64,000 nt of DNA from Pelagicoccus sp. SDUM812005 (GCF_031127875.1 NZ_JARXIA010000015.1:1-64000), one strand, 5' to 3'. Positions 42,643 through 51,902 are shown, counted from the stretch's first letter. Notes: generated by a model from the letters alone, not told the origin. A program made the numbers and translations.

Positions 42643-45054
42643 CTAAGCGTAGGTCTTGAGCTCCTTGTCGGAAATGACTTCCGCCGCTTGCTCGGTTCCC
42701 CGTTCGCGGGTTTCGCCTTGCTCGGAGGTCCCGCTGGAGAAACCGCGAGCGCCGGAATTCTGTCCGGCTCCACGACCGCGTCCCTCGCCCATACGTCCTT
42801 CGCCCTGGCGTTCCTGCTTGGAGGCAAACTCGCTGAAGTTTTCGAAGGAGGAGTCCTTGCCAGATTCGGAATTCTGGAAATGCGGCGTGGCGAGCTTCAC
42901 TCCCTTTTGATTCCAATCGTTGGCCAACTCTCCCCAATTCGCCTTGATGGCGCCTTCGAGTCCGACCACATCGGTCTGCATGGAGGTGGCTACCTTTCCG
43001 CCTTCCATGGAAATGCTGAGCTTGAGGCTGCCGCCCCCTTCGAAGTTGATCTTCAAGTTCATCGCTCCGCTCTTGTCGGTGACGAGGCGATCGATGCTCT
43101 TGGTCAAGGTAGCGACCACTTCCTTCACCTCGGCTGCGGTCTTGCTGACGTAAGAGGTTTGGCGAGCCTTGCTGGCCGCTTCGGAACGGCGGTTCGCGGC
43201 AGCTTCTACCTTGGCATCGAAGGATTGCCCTCCGTCCAACGGCTTTTCGCTCCCCTTGCTCGTGGAAGCCTGCTTCAAGGCCGCGCCGAAATCTTGCTTG
43301 GCGGCGGGATCGCCCTCCGAGTTTTGAGAGTTTCCGCGTTGGGAATTCTGGGCAGCGGGACCGCTAGCCAAGCCTTGTCCACCCGAGACGCCCGTCACAC
43401 CTGCCGGAGCGGGAGCGTTGGTCGCGTTCGAGCCCGCCTTCGCTTGGGCAGCGACAGGTTGGCTTCGATTAGCAGCCGCTACGGCCGACTCGCGAGCGAA
43501 TTGGTTGGCATTCGCTTTGGCGGCTGCGGCGCCCTGAGCCAGCTTCGCGTCGAAACCAGCCCCTTCCTGAGCTCCGCTGCGAGCGGGATTGGCGTTCTCG
43601 TTAGCCGCCTTGGCTGTGGCGGCGCGTTGCTGGGCGCCCAGGCTTTGATCGCGCTTGGAAGCGTCCGTCGCGGCAACATCCTTCGCTTCAGCGTTTGCAG
43701 CTTCCAGCGTACGAGACGCGCCCAGGTCTCCCATAGGAGCTGACTTAGGCGATGCATCGGCGGCTGACTGGGCTGCTGAAGACGCCGACGCTTGCTGGGA
43801 AACGGTCGCCGGCGCAGGAGCCGCGGTCTTAGCGGCGGCCTTCGACAGCCCTTCCGCCACGGCTTCCTTTGCCTTCGCTAAGTCGAAGCCAAGACTATCT
43901 TTCGCTGCGGCCGCGTCCTTAGCAGGAGCGCCCTGCTCCTTGCTCAAAATCTGCGTTTCGGAAGCCGACTTGGCAACCGGAGCCTCAGTGGCGGCGGGAG
44001 CCATCGGCTTTTCCGGCTTAGGCGCCGACTCGGCTAAAGGCAGCTGAGCTTTCTCGCCTTCCGGCTTCGCGACTTGCATAGGCTTCGTCGCAGGCGCGGG
44101 ATTCACTGGCGTCTGCTCCTTCACCTCGCCGCTCTGGGCCGGCGCAGGCGTTGCAGCGGAATTGCCTGCCACGGGAGACTGGGCAACTGCTTGGCCCTTC
44201 GCTTGGGACTGAGCTGCTGCCTGCGTAGTTGCGGCAGCGCTACTCGCTTGAGTTTGAGTAGCGGTTGCCTGCTGGCTAACGGCTACTGGGGTGGCAGGAG
44301 TCTGAAGCGTTGCTGGGGTTGAAGATAGATTCGCAGACGACTCCGTGGTTGCTTGAGCCACCGACGCGGTGATATTTTGCTGAACCGCAGCCGCTGCCAC
44401 CGTTTCAGCGATCACCGGCGATGGCGTGACCAGAGGAGGAGGAGCGACGGGAGCTGAGCCAGCAGTCCCCTTCCGAGCGAGCTTGGCCGCGCTCGCATCG
44501 AGGGCCTTACCCTTGTTCGAGGCGGCATCCTCTTCGGACAGGTCCTCGACTGCCACCTTCGCCTTTTCAGGCGCTTCGGAAACTTGCGGCCGTTCCTGAG
44601 CGACTTCCTTTTGAGTGTAGTCAGCTTTCGCCTTCGGAGCGTCGAAGGAGGAAGCGGGCTCCATTTCGTTGCGATTCGTATCCGCTGCAGCGCGGGAAGT
44701 CGCCACCGATCCAAAGGTGTTCCCGCCAAACGCCGCGCCGCCGAAGCTGCCGAAGCGACGACCGGAGAAACCGCTGGAGGTATCAAAACTTTGTTCGCCA
44801 CCCGAAGCTCGAGCGGAGCTCGATTCGGAGCTTTCTTCCTGTTCGCCCTGCTCGTCGAGCATGGCCGATCCAGACTTGTCTGAACCAAAAAGCTTCTGGG
44901 CGCCATTGATGGCTTTTTCCCAAAGGCTGTTAAGGGGGCGATCCTTGCCTCCGGTAGAGCTTCCTTGCATGGACGTCCAAGTACCAAAGTTGGCGGACGT
45001 CGATTCGACTTCGCGTATCGCTGGTTTAGATACGCTGGTAGGCTCTATTGGCAT
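42643..45054 (-). CDS. fliK: Flagellar hook-length control protein FliK
   Basis: 803 residues, about twice the enteric length. Most of it (about 100-620) is low-complexity Ala/Gln/Lys/Pro/Ser sequence suited to an extended molecular ruler. The C-terminal Flg_hook domain is recognisable near residues 650-725 (MNLKINFEGGGSLKLSISMEG, cited in part, and VVGLEGAIKANWGELANDW). A Gly/Arg/Glu-rich tail follows. Measures hook length and triggers the FlhB switch. The identification rests on the C-terminal domain and on position next to flgD; the extra ruler length may mean a long hook. Confidence 0.88.
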   Translation of the reverse strand: MPIEPTSVSKPAIREVESTSANFGTWTSMQGSSTGGKDRPLNSLWEKAINGAQKLFGSDKSGSAMLDEQGEQEESSESSSARASGGEQSFDTSSGFSGRRFGSFGGAAFGGNTFGSVATSRAAADTNRNEMEPASSFDAPKAKADYTQKEVAQERPQVSEAPEKAKVAVEDLSEEDAASNKGKALDASAAKLARKGTAGSAPVAPPPLVTPSPVIAETVAAAAVQQNITASVAQATTESSANLSSTPATLQTPATPVAVSQQATATQTQASSAAATTQAAAQSQAKGQAVAQSPVAGNSAATPAPAQSGEVKEQTPVNPAPATKPMQVAKPEGEKAQLPLAESAPKPEKPMAPAATEAPVAKSASETQILSKEQGAPAKDAAAAKDSLGFDLAKAKEAVAEGLSKAAAKTAAPAPATVSQQASASSAAQSAADASPKSAPMGDLGASRTLEAANAEAKDVAATDASKRDQSLGAQQRAATAKAANENANPARSGAQEGAGFDAKLAQGAAAAKANANQFARESAVAAANRSQPVAAQAKAGSNATNAPAPAGVTGVSGGQGLASGPAAQNSQRGNSQNSEGDPAAKQDFGAALKQASTSKGSEKPLDGGQSFDAKVEAAANRRSEAASKARQTSYVSKTAAEVKEVVATLTKSIDRLVTDKSGAMNLKINFEGGGSLKLSISMEGGKVATSMQTDVVGLEGAIKANWGELANDWNQKGVKLATPHFQNSESGKDSSFENFSEFASKQERQGEGRMGEGRGRGAGQNSGARGFSSGTSEQGETRERGTEQAAEVISDKELKTYA

Positions 45055-45056
45055 GA

Positions 45057-45677
45057 TTATCTTTGTGCTAAGTTATCCTTCGAAGTGTCCGTGAAGAGAC
45101 GGAGCATATCGGAGATTTTGGCAGCGCGGCGCACCTGCTCCGCAATCCCGCCGTTCGCAGTAGCCATCTCTTGGAGGACAGCTCCCACAGTGTCGGATTT
45201 CATGAAAAAGAGGATCTTGACGACGGTTGCGTCGTCGAGGTCGCGAAAGATATTTACGGTAGCGTCCGGAGTCAGCGTCGCATAGACCTTGGCCAAGCGC
45301 TTGAGGTTTTCCACCTCGTCCGCCTCGAGCCTTACGACCCCCTCCAAGAGGTTCTCGCGCATGAGCTCCACCTCTTTTTTGATTTCCTCGATCTCAGCCC
45401 GGTCCGAACCGAGGCGAGCTTCGTAAGCGTTGAGCTCCTCTTCCCGCGCATCCAACATCATGATACGCTTGTGCAGCTCCCGCTCGAGCTGCGAAATGTA
45501 TTCGGAGGCGAAGCCCCACTCGAAGGGCTTAGGCTCCTCGCGCTTGACCACGAGGGCGGTTGCCTGCGGCTCCGGAAAGAGTTCCGTCCAGTACATCTTC
45601 AAGGCTACGAATTGCGTCCCTACCATCAGGACGAGGGCAAGCAGCGCGATTACCAGTGGTTTGGATAGCATTTGCAT
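45057..45677 (-). CDS. MotE-like flagellar protein with MgtE N-terminal-type domain
   Basis: 206 residues: one N-terminal membrane segment (KPLVIALLALVLMVGTQFVAL), a long coiled coil (about 55-130), and a C-terminal MgtE_N-like domain with LAKVYATLTPDATVNIFRDL and DDATVVKILFFMKSDTVGAVLQEM (outline), which resembles the FliG/MgtE helical repeat. This architecture matches MotE, a periplasmic chaperone for MotC in alpha-proteobacteria, and related proteins found between fliJ and fliK in many phyla. I place it as MotE-like from domains and position. The exact function in this organism is not known. Confidence 0.8.
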   Translation of the reverse strand: MQMLSKPLVIALLALVLMVGTQFVALKMYWTELFPEPQATALVVKREEPKPFEWGFASEYISQLERELHKRIMMLDAREEELNAYEARLGSDRAEIEEIKKEVELMRENLLEGVVRLEADEVENLKRLAKVYATLTPDATVNIFRDLDDATVVKILFFMKSDTVGAVLQEMATANGGIAEQVRRAAKISDMLRLFTDTSKDNLAQR

Positions 45678-45682
45678 AACGA

Positions 45683-46123
45683 CTAGATAGCGCTCCTCCG
45701 CGCGTTATAAATGTCTTCGATCTCGGTTGCTTCCTGCTTTTCAACCTCAGCAGTGTATTCCTTGAAGCGCTTTTCCTTCAGGTTGGTCACGATCTTGCGG
45801 TTACGGGTCGCTTCCTGCAGCGCTTGCATGGCCTTGGAGCGACGCTCCTGGGCCTTTTGCATCAACTTGCGGGCTTCGTCCGCCTGCCGCTTCAAGTCGG
45901 CCACCTGATGGGACAAGCCCATGCGATCCATAGGCGAAAAGCGTCGACCGCTCTGTCCATCCCAGGACGCGTAGGTCCCGGTCACCGAGTCTTCGAGTTT
46001 CGCGATGTGCTGGTTGATCCGCTCGACCTGGGCGTTGACTTCCGAAAGAGCATTGCGGGCGTTTTGCTCGTCGCGTTCCCTAAGCGCGAGCAGCGGGTCT
46101 AAGTTGAAGCTAAATTTTTTCAT
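45683..46123 (-). CDS. fliJ: Flagellar export protein FliJ
   Basis: 146 residues forming one long antiparallel coiled coil (FNLDPLLALRERDEQNARNALSE at the start), the FliJ pattern. Its ATG overlaps the fliI stop by 4 bases. Central stalk of the FliI ATPase, which couples it to FlhA. Confidence 0.92.
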   Translation of the reverse strand: MKKFSFNLDPLLALRERDEQNARNALSEVNAQVERINQHIAKLEDSVTGTYASWDGQSGRRFSPMDRMGLSHQVADLKRQADEARKLMQKAQERRSKAMQALQEATRNRKIVTNLKEKRFKEYTAEVEKQEATEIEDIYNARRSAI

Positions 46124-47442
46124 CGGATCAGAGCAGAGAGTTTCTGGTAACTTTCTTCCCGAGGGACGTTCTCGGTGTACCCTTGTTTCAAGTAGTTCAT
46201 CACGCGCTCGTTGGCGATGATGGCGGCATCGATCCTCTGGTTGGTACCTCGCACGTAGGCGCCAAGATTTACGATGTCCTCATTCTTTCGATACAGAGCG
46301 AGGTAGTCGCGAGCGAGTCCCGCAGTGGCGAGTTCCTCTTCGCTGGAAATGTCGTTTCTCAAACGGCTGATGCTTTCGAGCACGTCGATGGCAGGGAAAT
46401 GGTTCGCCGTAGCCAGCTGGCGCGAAAGCACGATGTGCCCGTCGAGGATACCGCGCACGGTGTCGGCAATCGGCTCGTTCAAGTCGTCGCCTTCCACCAA
46501 GACGGTGTAGAAAGCGGTGATCGAGCCCTTGTCGGAGTTTCCGGTGCGCTCGAGCAAACGAGGCAACATGGAAAAGACGGATGGCGTGTAGCCGCGGCTG
46601 GCAGGCGGTTCTCCCACAGCCAAGCCGACCTCGCGCTGAGCCATCGCATAGCGCGTAACGGAGTCCATCAGGAAGAGGACTTTTTTGCCGGCATCGCGGA
46701 AGTTCTCGGCGATGCTCGTCGCCATGTTCGCCGCCCGCAAACGCATCGGCGCCGACTGGTCGGAGGTCGCCACTACCACCACCGTGCGAGCCATGCCTTC
46801 CGGACCGAGATCCTTCTCGATGAATTCGCGCAACTCGCGACCACGCTCACCCACGAGGGCGATCACGTTGACGTCCGCCTTGGAACCGCGAGCCAGCATG
46901 CCGAGCAAGGTCGACTTGCCCACGCCGGAGCCTGCGAACACGCCCATGCGCTGCCCCTCCCCTACCGGAGAAAAGAGGTCGATCGCCTTCACCCCCGTGT
47001 TGAAGGGTTCCGAAATGCGACGACGCAAAAGTGGATTCGGGATCTTGCCGGTCTGCGAACTGGGCGTCTGGTAGTGCATCGGGCCGATTCCGTCGATCGG
47101 ACGCCCTAGGCCATCCACCACGCGACCGAGCACTTCGTTGCCAGCAGGGACTTTGTTGAAGCCGCTGCTCAGCTTCACGTCGCAGCCCGGGTGCACGCCC
47201 GCGACATCGCCCAAAGGCATCAGCAAAATACGTTGTTCGCGGAAGCCGACGACCTCCGCATAAACCTTGACCGAAGTTCCCGGCGAAGTGATTTCGCAAA
47301 CCTCGCCCAAGCTCGCCTGCGGTCCTTCGGACTCGACGATCAAACCAGTCACCTGGGCAACCTTGCCGAGGTGGCTAAGCGTATCCAAAGCGCCAACACG
47401 AGCTCCGATATCGGAGGCCCAATCTGGAAGCAAGCGGTTCAT
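46120..47442 (-). CDS. fliI: Flagellum-specific ATPase FliI
   Basis: 440 residues with Walker A GVFAGSGVGKSTLLG near residue 168, Walker B in VLFLMDSVTRYAMAQREVGLAVGEPPASRGYTPSVF (outline), which is the hallmark of type III ATPases. Hexameric ATPase that unfolds export substrates below the gate. Overlaps fliH (4 bases) and fliJ (4 bases), so the three are translationally coupled. Confidence 0.98.
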   Translation of the reverse strand: MNRLLPDWASDIGARVGALDTLSHLGKVAQVTGLIVESEGPQASLGEVCEITSPGTSVKVYAEVVGFREQRILLMPLGDVAGVHPGCDVKLSSGFNKVPAGNEVLGRVVDGLGRPIDGIGPMHYQTPSSQTGKIPNPLLRRRISEPFNTGVKAIDLFSPVGEGQRMGVFAGSGVGKSTLLGMLARGSKADVNVIALVGERGRELREFIEKDLGPEGMARTVVVVATSDQSAPMRLRAANMATSIAENFRDAGKKVLFLMDSVTRYAMAQREVGLAVGEPPASRGYTPSVFSMLPRLLERTGNSDKGSITAFYTVLVEGDDLNEPIADTVRGILDGHIVLSRQLATANHFPAIDVLESISRLRNDISSEEELATAGLARDYLALYRKNEDIVNLGAYVRGTNQRIDAAIIANERVMNYLKQGYTENVPREESYQKLSALIR

Positions 47443-48035
47443 GAGGGACGCAAGCTCTCCCCTAGCTTTTGAAGTTTATTGGAAAGCGTTCCATCGATCT
47501 TGCCGAAACGGCTGGAGAGGACGCAATCGCCTCGACGCAGCATGTCGTCCGGCACGAACTCGAGCCCCGGGTGCTTGGCTCTCAGGTCGGAGTCGAGCTC
47601 GGACAAGAGCGCGATATCCGCCGAGTGCAGGCGTACCTGCATGCGCTCGTCTTCGAGCCCCGCTTCCTTAACCACGCCTTCCACGACCGCTTCCACCGCT
47701 TCGGCCGGCATCTCGAAGCCGCCCAGCGTTTGCTTAACGCATTCGTAAGTGAGCGTCATGAGCGCTTCGCGGGCTTCGCCGACGATGGTGGCGAACTTGT
47801 TTTCCAACTGCGAGAAGGTGCCTTCCCGCAAGGAATTGATCTCGGAACGAAAATCGATGATCTGCTGATTGTACTGGGAGCTCGCATCCTCGTATCCGGT
47901 CTTATAGGACGCGTCCACCTCTTGCTTGTGGGCCTGGCTATCCACACGCGGCATGCCGTCGTAGGCAACCGAGAGGGATACCAGCTTATCCTCGAGTACG
48001 AGGCGATGTTGCTTAGACTGTTTGGCCGCCACCAT
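47439..48035 (-). CDS. fliH: Flagellar assembly protein FliH
   Basis: 198 residues, mainly helical, with the stalk region (SYKTGYEDASSQYNQQIIDF) and the C-terminal globular FliH/V-ATPase E-like domain (ADIALLSELDSDLRAKHPGLEFVPDDMLRRGDCVL in outline). The usual GxxxG repeats are weak. The start ATG lies inside fliG (23-base overlap). Stator-like regulator of FliI. Confidence 0.9.
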   Translation of the reverse strand: MVAAKQSKQHRLVLEDKLVSLSVAYDGMPRVDSQAHKQEVDASYKTGYEDASSQYNQQIIDFRSEINSLREGTFSQLENKFATIVGEAREALMTLTYECVKQTLGGFEMPAEAVEAVVEGVVKEAGLEDERMQVRLHSADIALLSELDSDLRAKHPGLEFVPDDMLRRGDCVLSSRFGKIDGTLSNKLQKLGESLRPS

Positions 48036-49020
48036 CGAGTGAGATCTCCTCTTGTTCTTCGAGTCTGCGCACCACTTGGATAACGCGTTCCTGAGCTGCT
48101 TCCACTTCGGTCAGCTTGACTGGGCCCATCATTTCGAGCTCTTCCTTCAAGGTCTCCGCAGCCCGCTTCGATACCGCCTCCATGACGGAGTCGCGCAGCG
48201 ATTCGGTCGCGGACTTGAGCGCGATGATAAGGTCGCCGGAATCCACCTCGCGCATGATGCGCTGCAAGTCTGGGAGCTCGAGGCGAGACAGGTCCTCGAA
48301 GCTGAACATCTTCTTGCGAATCTCGGCCCCGAGAGATGGGTTGCGCTCTTCGATATTGGTAAGGATAGACTTGCTGTCCTCCTTCTCGAGCGTGTTGAGC
48401 AAATCCGCCACCATACGAATGCCGCCGCTCTTGTTGAGCGTGGTCTTCTGCTTCGTATCCAAATTCTTAGAGAGAGCGTTGGCTACCTTGTTGATCAATT
48501 CCAAGGACGTTGGCTCCATGATGCCAAGGCGCTCGATCACTTCCTCGCGCACTTCGTGATTGAACATGCCGAGAATCGGGCCGGCCTTGTCTCGTTCCAG
48601 ATAGGAAAGCACGAAGGCGATGGTCTGAGCCTGTTCGGTCTTGATCATATTAAAGATCTGACGCGGCTCCATCTGCTCGATCTCCTTGATAACCTCCGCC
48701 GAGTTGCTGGTCGGCGCGATACGCTCCAAGATGCTGGTCGCCTTAAAGTCGCCCTTGGCGATCTCGAGGGCGCGGCGCGTGTAGAGCGGGCCGCCCAGCA
48801 AGGAGCCGTAGCTCGAGAGAATGAAGCTCGAAAACTCCTCGACCGCGGCCTTTTGCAGGTCGGTCTCGATCGCGGAGATATTGGTCATCTCCTTACAGAT
48901 GATCTCGATGGATTCGTCGTCGAACTCCTTGAGGACATGGGCAGCGGCTTCCGGACCGATCACCACCAGAAAGGTGGCGAGGCGTTGCACGCGTGAAAGG
49001 CTTTTGTAATCAGCAGACAT
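48013..49020 (-). CDS. fliG: Flagellar motor switch protein FliG
   Basis: 335 residues with three domains: N (SLSRVQRLATFLVVIGPEAA), middle (EQMEPRQIFNMIKTEQAQTIAFVLSYL, including the EHPQ-like turn as EQAQ), and C-terminal motor domain (MFSFEDLSRLELPDLQRIMREV). The C-terminal helix carries charged residues that contact MotA. Rotor protein. Overlaps fliH by 23 bases. Confidence 0.97.
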   Translation of the reverse strand: MSADYKSLSRVQRLATFLVVIGPEAAAHVLKEFDDESIEIICKEMTNISAIETDLQKAAVEEFSSFILSSYGSLLGGPLYTRRALEIAKGDFKATSILERIAPTSNSAEVIKEIEQMEPRQIFNMIKTEQAQTIAFVLSYLERDKAGPILGMFNHEVREEVIERLGIMEPTSLELINKVANALSKNLDTKQKTTLNKSGGIRMVADLLNTLEKEDSKSILTNIEERNPSLGAEIRKKMFSFEDLSRLELPDLQRIMREVDSGDLIIALKSATESLRDSVMEAVSKRAAETLKEELEMMGPVKLTEVEAAQERVIQVVRRLEEQEEISLDGGGQTV

Positions 49021-49025
49021 AGGAA

Positions 49026-50603
49026 CTACTTCTTATTGACTTCCTCTCCAATCCATTCGCGCAGCGATACGCCGATGTTGGCGGGCTTCTGGCGAATGAG
49101 TTCGTTAAGCATCTCTGGGGTAACCACGCTGGTGTCTTCCATCTTGCGGGTCTCAAGCATTTGATCGGGCTGCAGCACCTCGATAGAAATCTTCTCGGGC
49201 TTGTAGCGCTTGAGCATCTGCATGAAGAAGAGAATAACTCCTAAACCGAGCAGCGCTCCCACGCCGTTCTTGCCCATTTCGAAATAGCGCTGGAAGTTCG
49301 CTTCCTCCTTCAGCAGCTCGCCGTGATCCTCGAAAGGATCCGCCGCGAAGGCCATTTCCTTTACGGTGACAAAGTCGCTTGCCTGCTGCCCGGGGGCGAG
49401 TTGGATGCCTAGAGCGGTCAGAACGATGTCGGTCAATTCCTGGAGCTCTTCCGGGCTACGGGTTACGAAATCCATCTTGCCGCCGACGTCCTGCATCCGC
49501 TTCGCAACTACAAGGGAAGCGGTCAAGCGCTTGATCGAACCGGGGCTTTGCACGCTGCTAACCACGCGCTCGTTGATCTCGTAGTTTTCGGTGCGGGTCT
49601 TGTTCTTGTCCTCGCGCTCCTTAATCGTCGAAAACGAGCCACCAGCGCCGCCTGTCCCTGGGGTGTTGGCAGTGATCCCCGCAGCGGTCGTAGAACCGTC
49701 GCCCGAAGTCTCGCGCTCGATCTGGGAGTCGTCATCCGTAATGAGCGAGCGAGCCACTTGGCTCTCGGGATCGAATATCTTTTCCGTGGTCTGCACCGAG
49801 GCGGTATCGATATCGACCGCGACCCGTACTTCGGACTGGTTGGGCCCCAACACCCGATCGAGCATGGACTGAACCTTGTTCGTGAAGTAGCTCTCCATCG
49901 ACTTGCGGTACTTCATGACATCGCTGCTCATGCCGCCACCCAGTCCGTCGCTGCGTAGTTCCTCGCTCAATACAGTGCCCATGCTGTCGACGACAACCAC
50001 GTCATTGACGTTGAGGCGCTGGATGGCGTTGGCCACGAGGTGGCGAATGGAATTTACGGTGCTCGTGGTCAAGCCGCCGCCGTCTACGAAAACCGAAGCG
50101 GTCGGACGGTCCTGGCCTTCGCTACGGGAAAGCAAACGATTCTCCGGCATGACCACCATGACGCGGGCGGACTCGATACCGTCAAACTGGGAGATGGTAC
50201 GGGAGAGCTCTCCCTGAACGGCGCGAAGGAAATTGGTACGTTGCACGAAATCGCTGATGCCGAAGCTACCTTCGTCGAAAAGCTCGAAGCCCGGGCCGCT
50301 TCCGCCAGCGGGGATGCCCTCGGTCGCGAGCTCCATGCGGAGGCGATGCACTTGGGAAGATTCCACGTAGATGGAGTTGCCTCCAGCTCCGGTCTCGAAC
50401 TTGATTCCCTTTTGCTCGAGCTTGGCCACGATCTTGCCCGCCTCCTCAGGCGAAAGCTTACCGTAGAGCAGCTGCAGGTCCGGCTGGGCCGCCCAGATCA
50501 TCATGCCGATCATGGCGAGGACTACCAGGCCGGAAGCAAGGATGAGCGAGATGCGTTGGTTGGCTCCCAACGACTGCCAGATTTCTTTAAATTGTTTTCC
50601 CAT
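49026..50603 (-). CDS. fliF: Flagellar MS-ring protein FliF
   Basis: 525 residues. TM1 at about 18-37, ring-building motifs (KLSPEEAGKIVAKLEQKGIKF, TNFLRAVQGELSRTISQFDGIESARVMVVMPE in outline), a central variable region with a Gly/Thr-rich linker (about 300-330), TM2 near 446-462 and a C-terminal FliG-binding tail. Inner-membrane ring and base of the whole structure. Confidence 0.97.
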   Translation of the reverse strand: MGKQFKEIWQSLGANQRISLILASGLVVLAMIGMMIWAAQPDLQLLYGKLSPEEAGKIVAKLEQKGIKFETGAGGNSIYVESSQVHRLRMELATEGIPAGGSGPGFELFDEGSFGISDFVQRTNFLRAVQGELSRTISQFDGIESARVMVVMPENRLLSRSEGQDRPTASVFVDGGGLTTSTVNSIRHLVANAIQRLNVNDVVVVDSMGTVLSEELRSDGLGGGMSSDVMKYRKSMESYFTNKVQSMLDRVLGPNQSEVRVAVDIDTASVQTTEKIFDPESQVARSLITDDDSQIERETSGDGSTTAAGITANTPGTGGAGGSFSTIKEREDKNKTRTENYEINERVVSSVQSPGSIKRLTASLVVAKRMQDVGGKMDFVTRSPEELQELTDIVLTALGIQLAPGQQASDFVTVKEMAFAADPFEDHGELLKEEANFQRYFEMGKNGVGALLGLGVILFFMQMLKRYKPEKISIEVLQPDQMLETRKMEDTSVVTPEMLNELIRQKPANIGVSLREWIGEEVNKK

Positions 50604-50635
50604 AGTAGTTAATCTCTATCGTATTTGTAGCTTAA

Positions 50636-50983
50636 CTACACTGGCATCTTCATCAGTTCCTGATAGGACTGAACGAGTTTGTTGCGAACTTCGACCATCA
50701 TGTTGAAGGCGACTCCTGCCTCCTGGCTGGCGATCATGGCTTGGTGAACGTTGTCGGCTTCGCCGAGTAGAACCCTGTTTGACTCCGCTACCGCGACCTT
50801 GTGCTTGGCATCCACCTCGCCCACGAACTTGCCGACAATGCCTTCGAAGGACTTTGCCTCGGAAGTCCGATTGAGGGATTCGGTTGGATTGGGAAACTCA
50901 ACGCTTTGCAGCTTCTTTTGATGCTCTAGCTGGTTGGTTTTGAAAAGCTGTTGCGCTGCTAGATTGGATACGGAGTCTATCAT
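50636..50983 (-). CDS. fliE: Flagellar MS-ring/rod junction protein FliE
   Basis: 115 residues with the conserved FliE C-terminus (ADNVHQAMIASQEAGVAFNM followed by MVEVRNKLVQSYQELMKMPV). Links MS ring and rod. Between flgC and fliF, its usual place. Confidence 0.95.
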   Translation of the reverse strand: MIDSVSNLAAQQLFKTNQLEHQKKLQSVEFPNPTESLNRTSEAKSFEGIVGKFVGEVDAKHKVAVAESNRVLLGEADNVHQAMIASQEAGVAFNMMVEVRNKLVQSYQELMKMPV

Positions 50984-51032
50984 GTGGAGTGGGCGCTATC
51001 GGTATAGGAAAGTGGTATTCGGAAAATGATTA

Positions 51033-51464
51033 CTAGTGCTTGCCGATCTTCAGAGCTTGCTGAGCCATTTGCTTGGAAGTGCGGACAACTTGCAGGTTCG
51101 CTTCGTAAGAGCGGGAGGCGGAAATCAGATCAACCATCTCATGAGTCAGGTTTACGTTCGGCAGACGAACCATGCCTTTATCGTCGGCGTCGGGATGGCC
51201 GGGATTGAAGACGAGCGGCCCGGCGGTCTCGTCGGTGACGATGTTGCGGACGTTAACGCCCTGAGCCGTTTGCATCTGTCCGTTCTGGTCGCGACCGAGC
51301 TCCAAGAGCTTCGCTTCGAACTGAACCGTCTGGCGCTGGTAGGGCTTTCCGTCCGCTCCACGGGTGGTGTGGGCGTTGGCGATATTTTGCCCAATGATGT
51401 CCATGCGAAGCTTCTCTGCCTGCAGGGCAGAAGAAGTTGAGTCGATTCCTGGCATTAAGTTCAT
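51033..51464 (-). CDS. flgC: Flagellar proximal rod protein FlgC
   Basis: 143 residues. IDSTSSALQAEKLRMDIIGQ then NIANAHTTRGADGKPYQRQTV, and C-terminal LPNVNLTHEMVDLISASRSY, are FlgC signatures. Rod subunit exported by the type III system. Follows flgB by 30 bases. Confidence 0.97.
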   Translation of the reverse strand: MNLMPGIDSTSSALQAEKLRMDIIGQNIANAHTTRGADGKPYQRQTVQFEAKLLELGRDQNGQMQTAQGVNVRNIVTDETAGPLVFNPGHPDADDKGMVRLPNVNLTHEMVDLISASRSYEANLQVVRTSKQMAQQALKIGKH

Positions 51465-51494
51465 AGCGCGTATCTATCTAAGAGAGGTGATCGT

Positions 51495-51875
51495 TTAGAT
51501 TCTGCCGGAAATGGCGGTCTGCAGACGGTTGAGCGAAGTAGAGGTATAGGTCGCGAGAAATTCGTACTGGATGGCGTTCTTCTGCATAGCGAGCAGCTCC
51601 TGGTCGATCTGCACGTTGTTTCCGTCCGCTCGCTGGTTCGGCGAGTTCAGGTCCTGCACAGTGCGGAACTCGAGGTCGCGGATCCCCTGCACGTCGTTCG
51701 ACGCGGCCGCCCGCTTCAGCTGGGCATCGAAACTGGTCTCGATGTCCATGCGCTTGTAGCCCGGGGTCTCCACGTTCGCCAGGTTCGAGGCGATCGCGTT
51801 CTGCTTTGCGTGGGATACGTCCAACAGCTTTTTAGCTAGGACATAATTTTCGCGCTGCATCAGATCATCAATCAT
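51495..51875 (-). CDS. flgB: Flagellar proximal rod protein FlgB
   Basis: 126 residues from the ATG at 51875; a GTG three codons earlier (51884) is possible but lies upstream of the predicted transcription start. SHAKQNAIASNLANVETPGY and C-terminal QKNAIQYEFLATYTSTSLNRLQTAI mark FlgB. First gene of the large flgB-fliK unit. The sigma-54-type promoter immediately upstream would start transcription about 1 base before this ATG. Confidence 0.95.
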   Translation of the reverse strand: MIDDLMQRENYVLAKKLLDVSHAKQNAIASNLANVETPGYKRMDIETSFDAQLKRAAASNDVQGIRDLEFRTVQDLNSPNQRADGNNVQIDQELLAMQKNAIQYEFLATYTSTSLNRLQTAISGRI

Positions 51876-51886
51876 GCCTCGCACTA

Positions 51887-51902
51887 AGCAAAGCCTATGC
51901 CC
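51887..51902 (-). promoter_or_regulatory. Sigma-54-type promoter for flgB unit
   Basis: On the minus strand GGGCATAGGCTTTGCT: GGCAT-N5-TTGCT with the invariant GG and GC correctly spaced; only the leading T of TGGCA is G. Predicted start near 51876, one base before the flgB ATG at 51875. Confidence 0.68.

Noticed and set aside
42643-45054. FliK gene as an unrelated low-complexity frame
   Set aside because: The C-terminal hook-length domain, intact frame, terminator and position before flgD support a real fliK.
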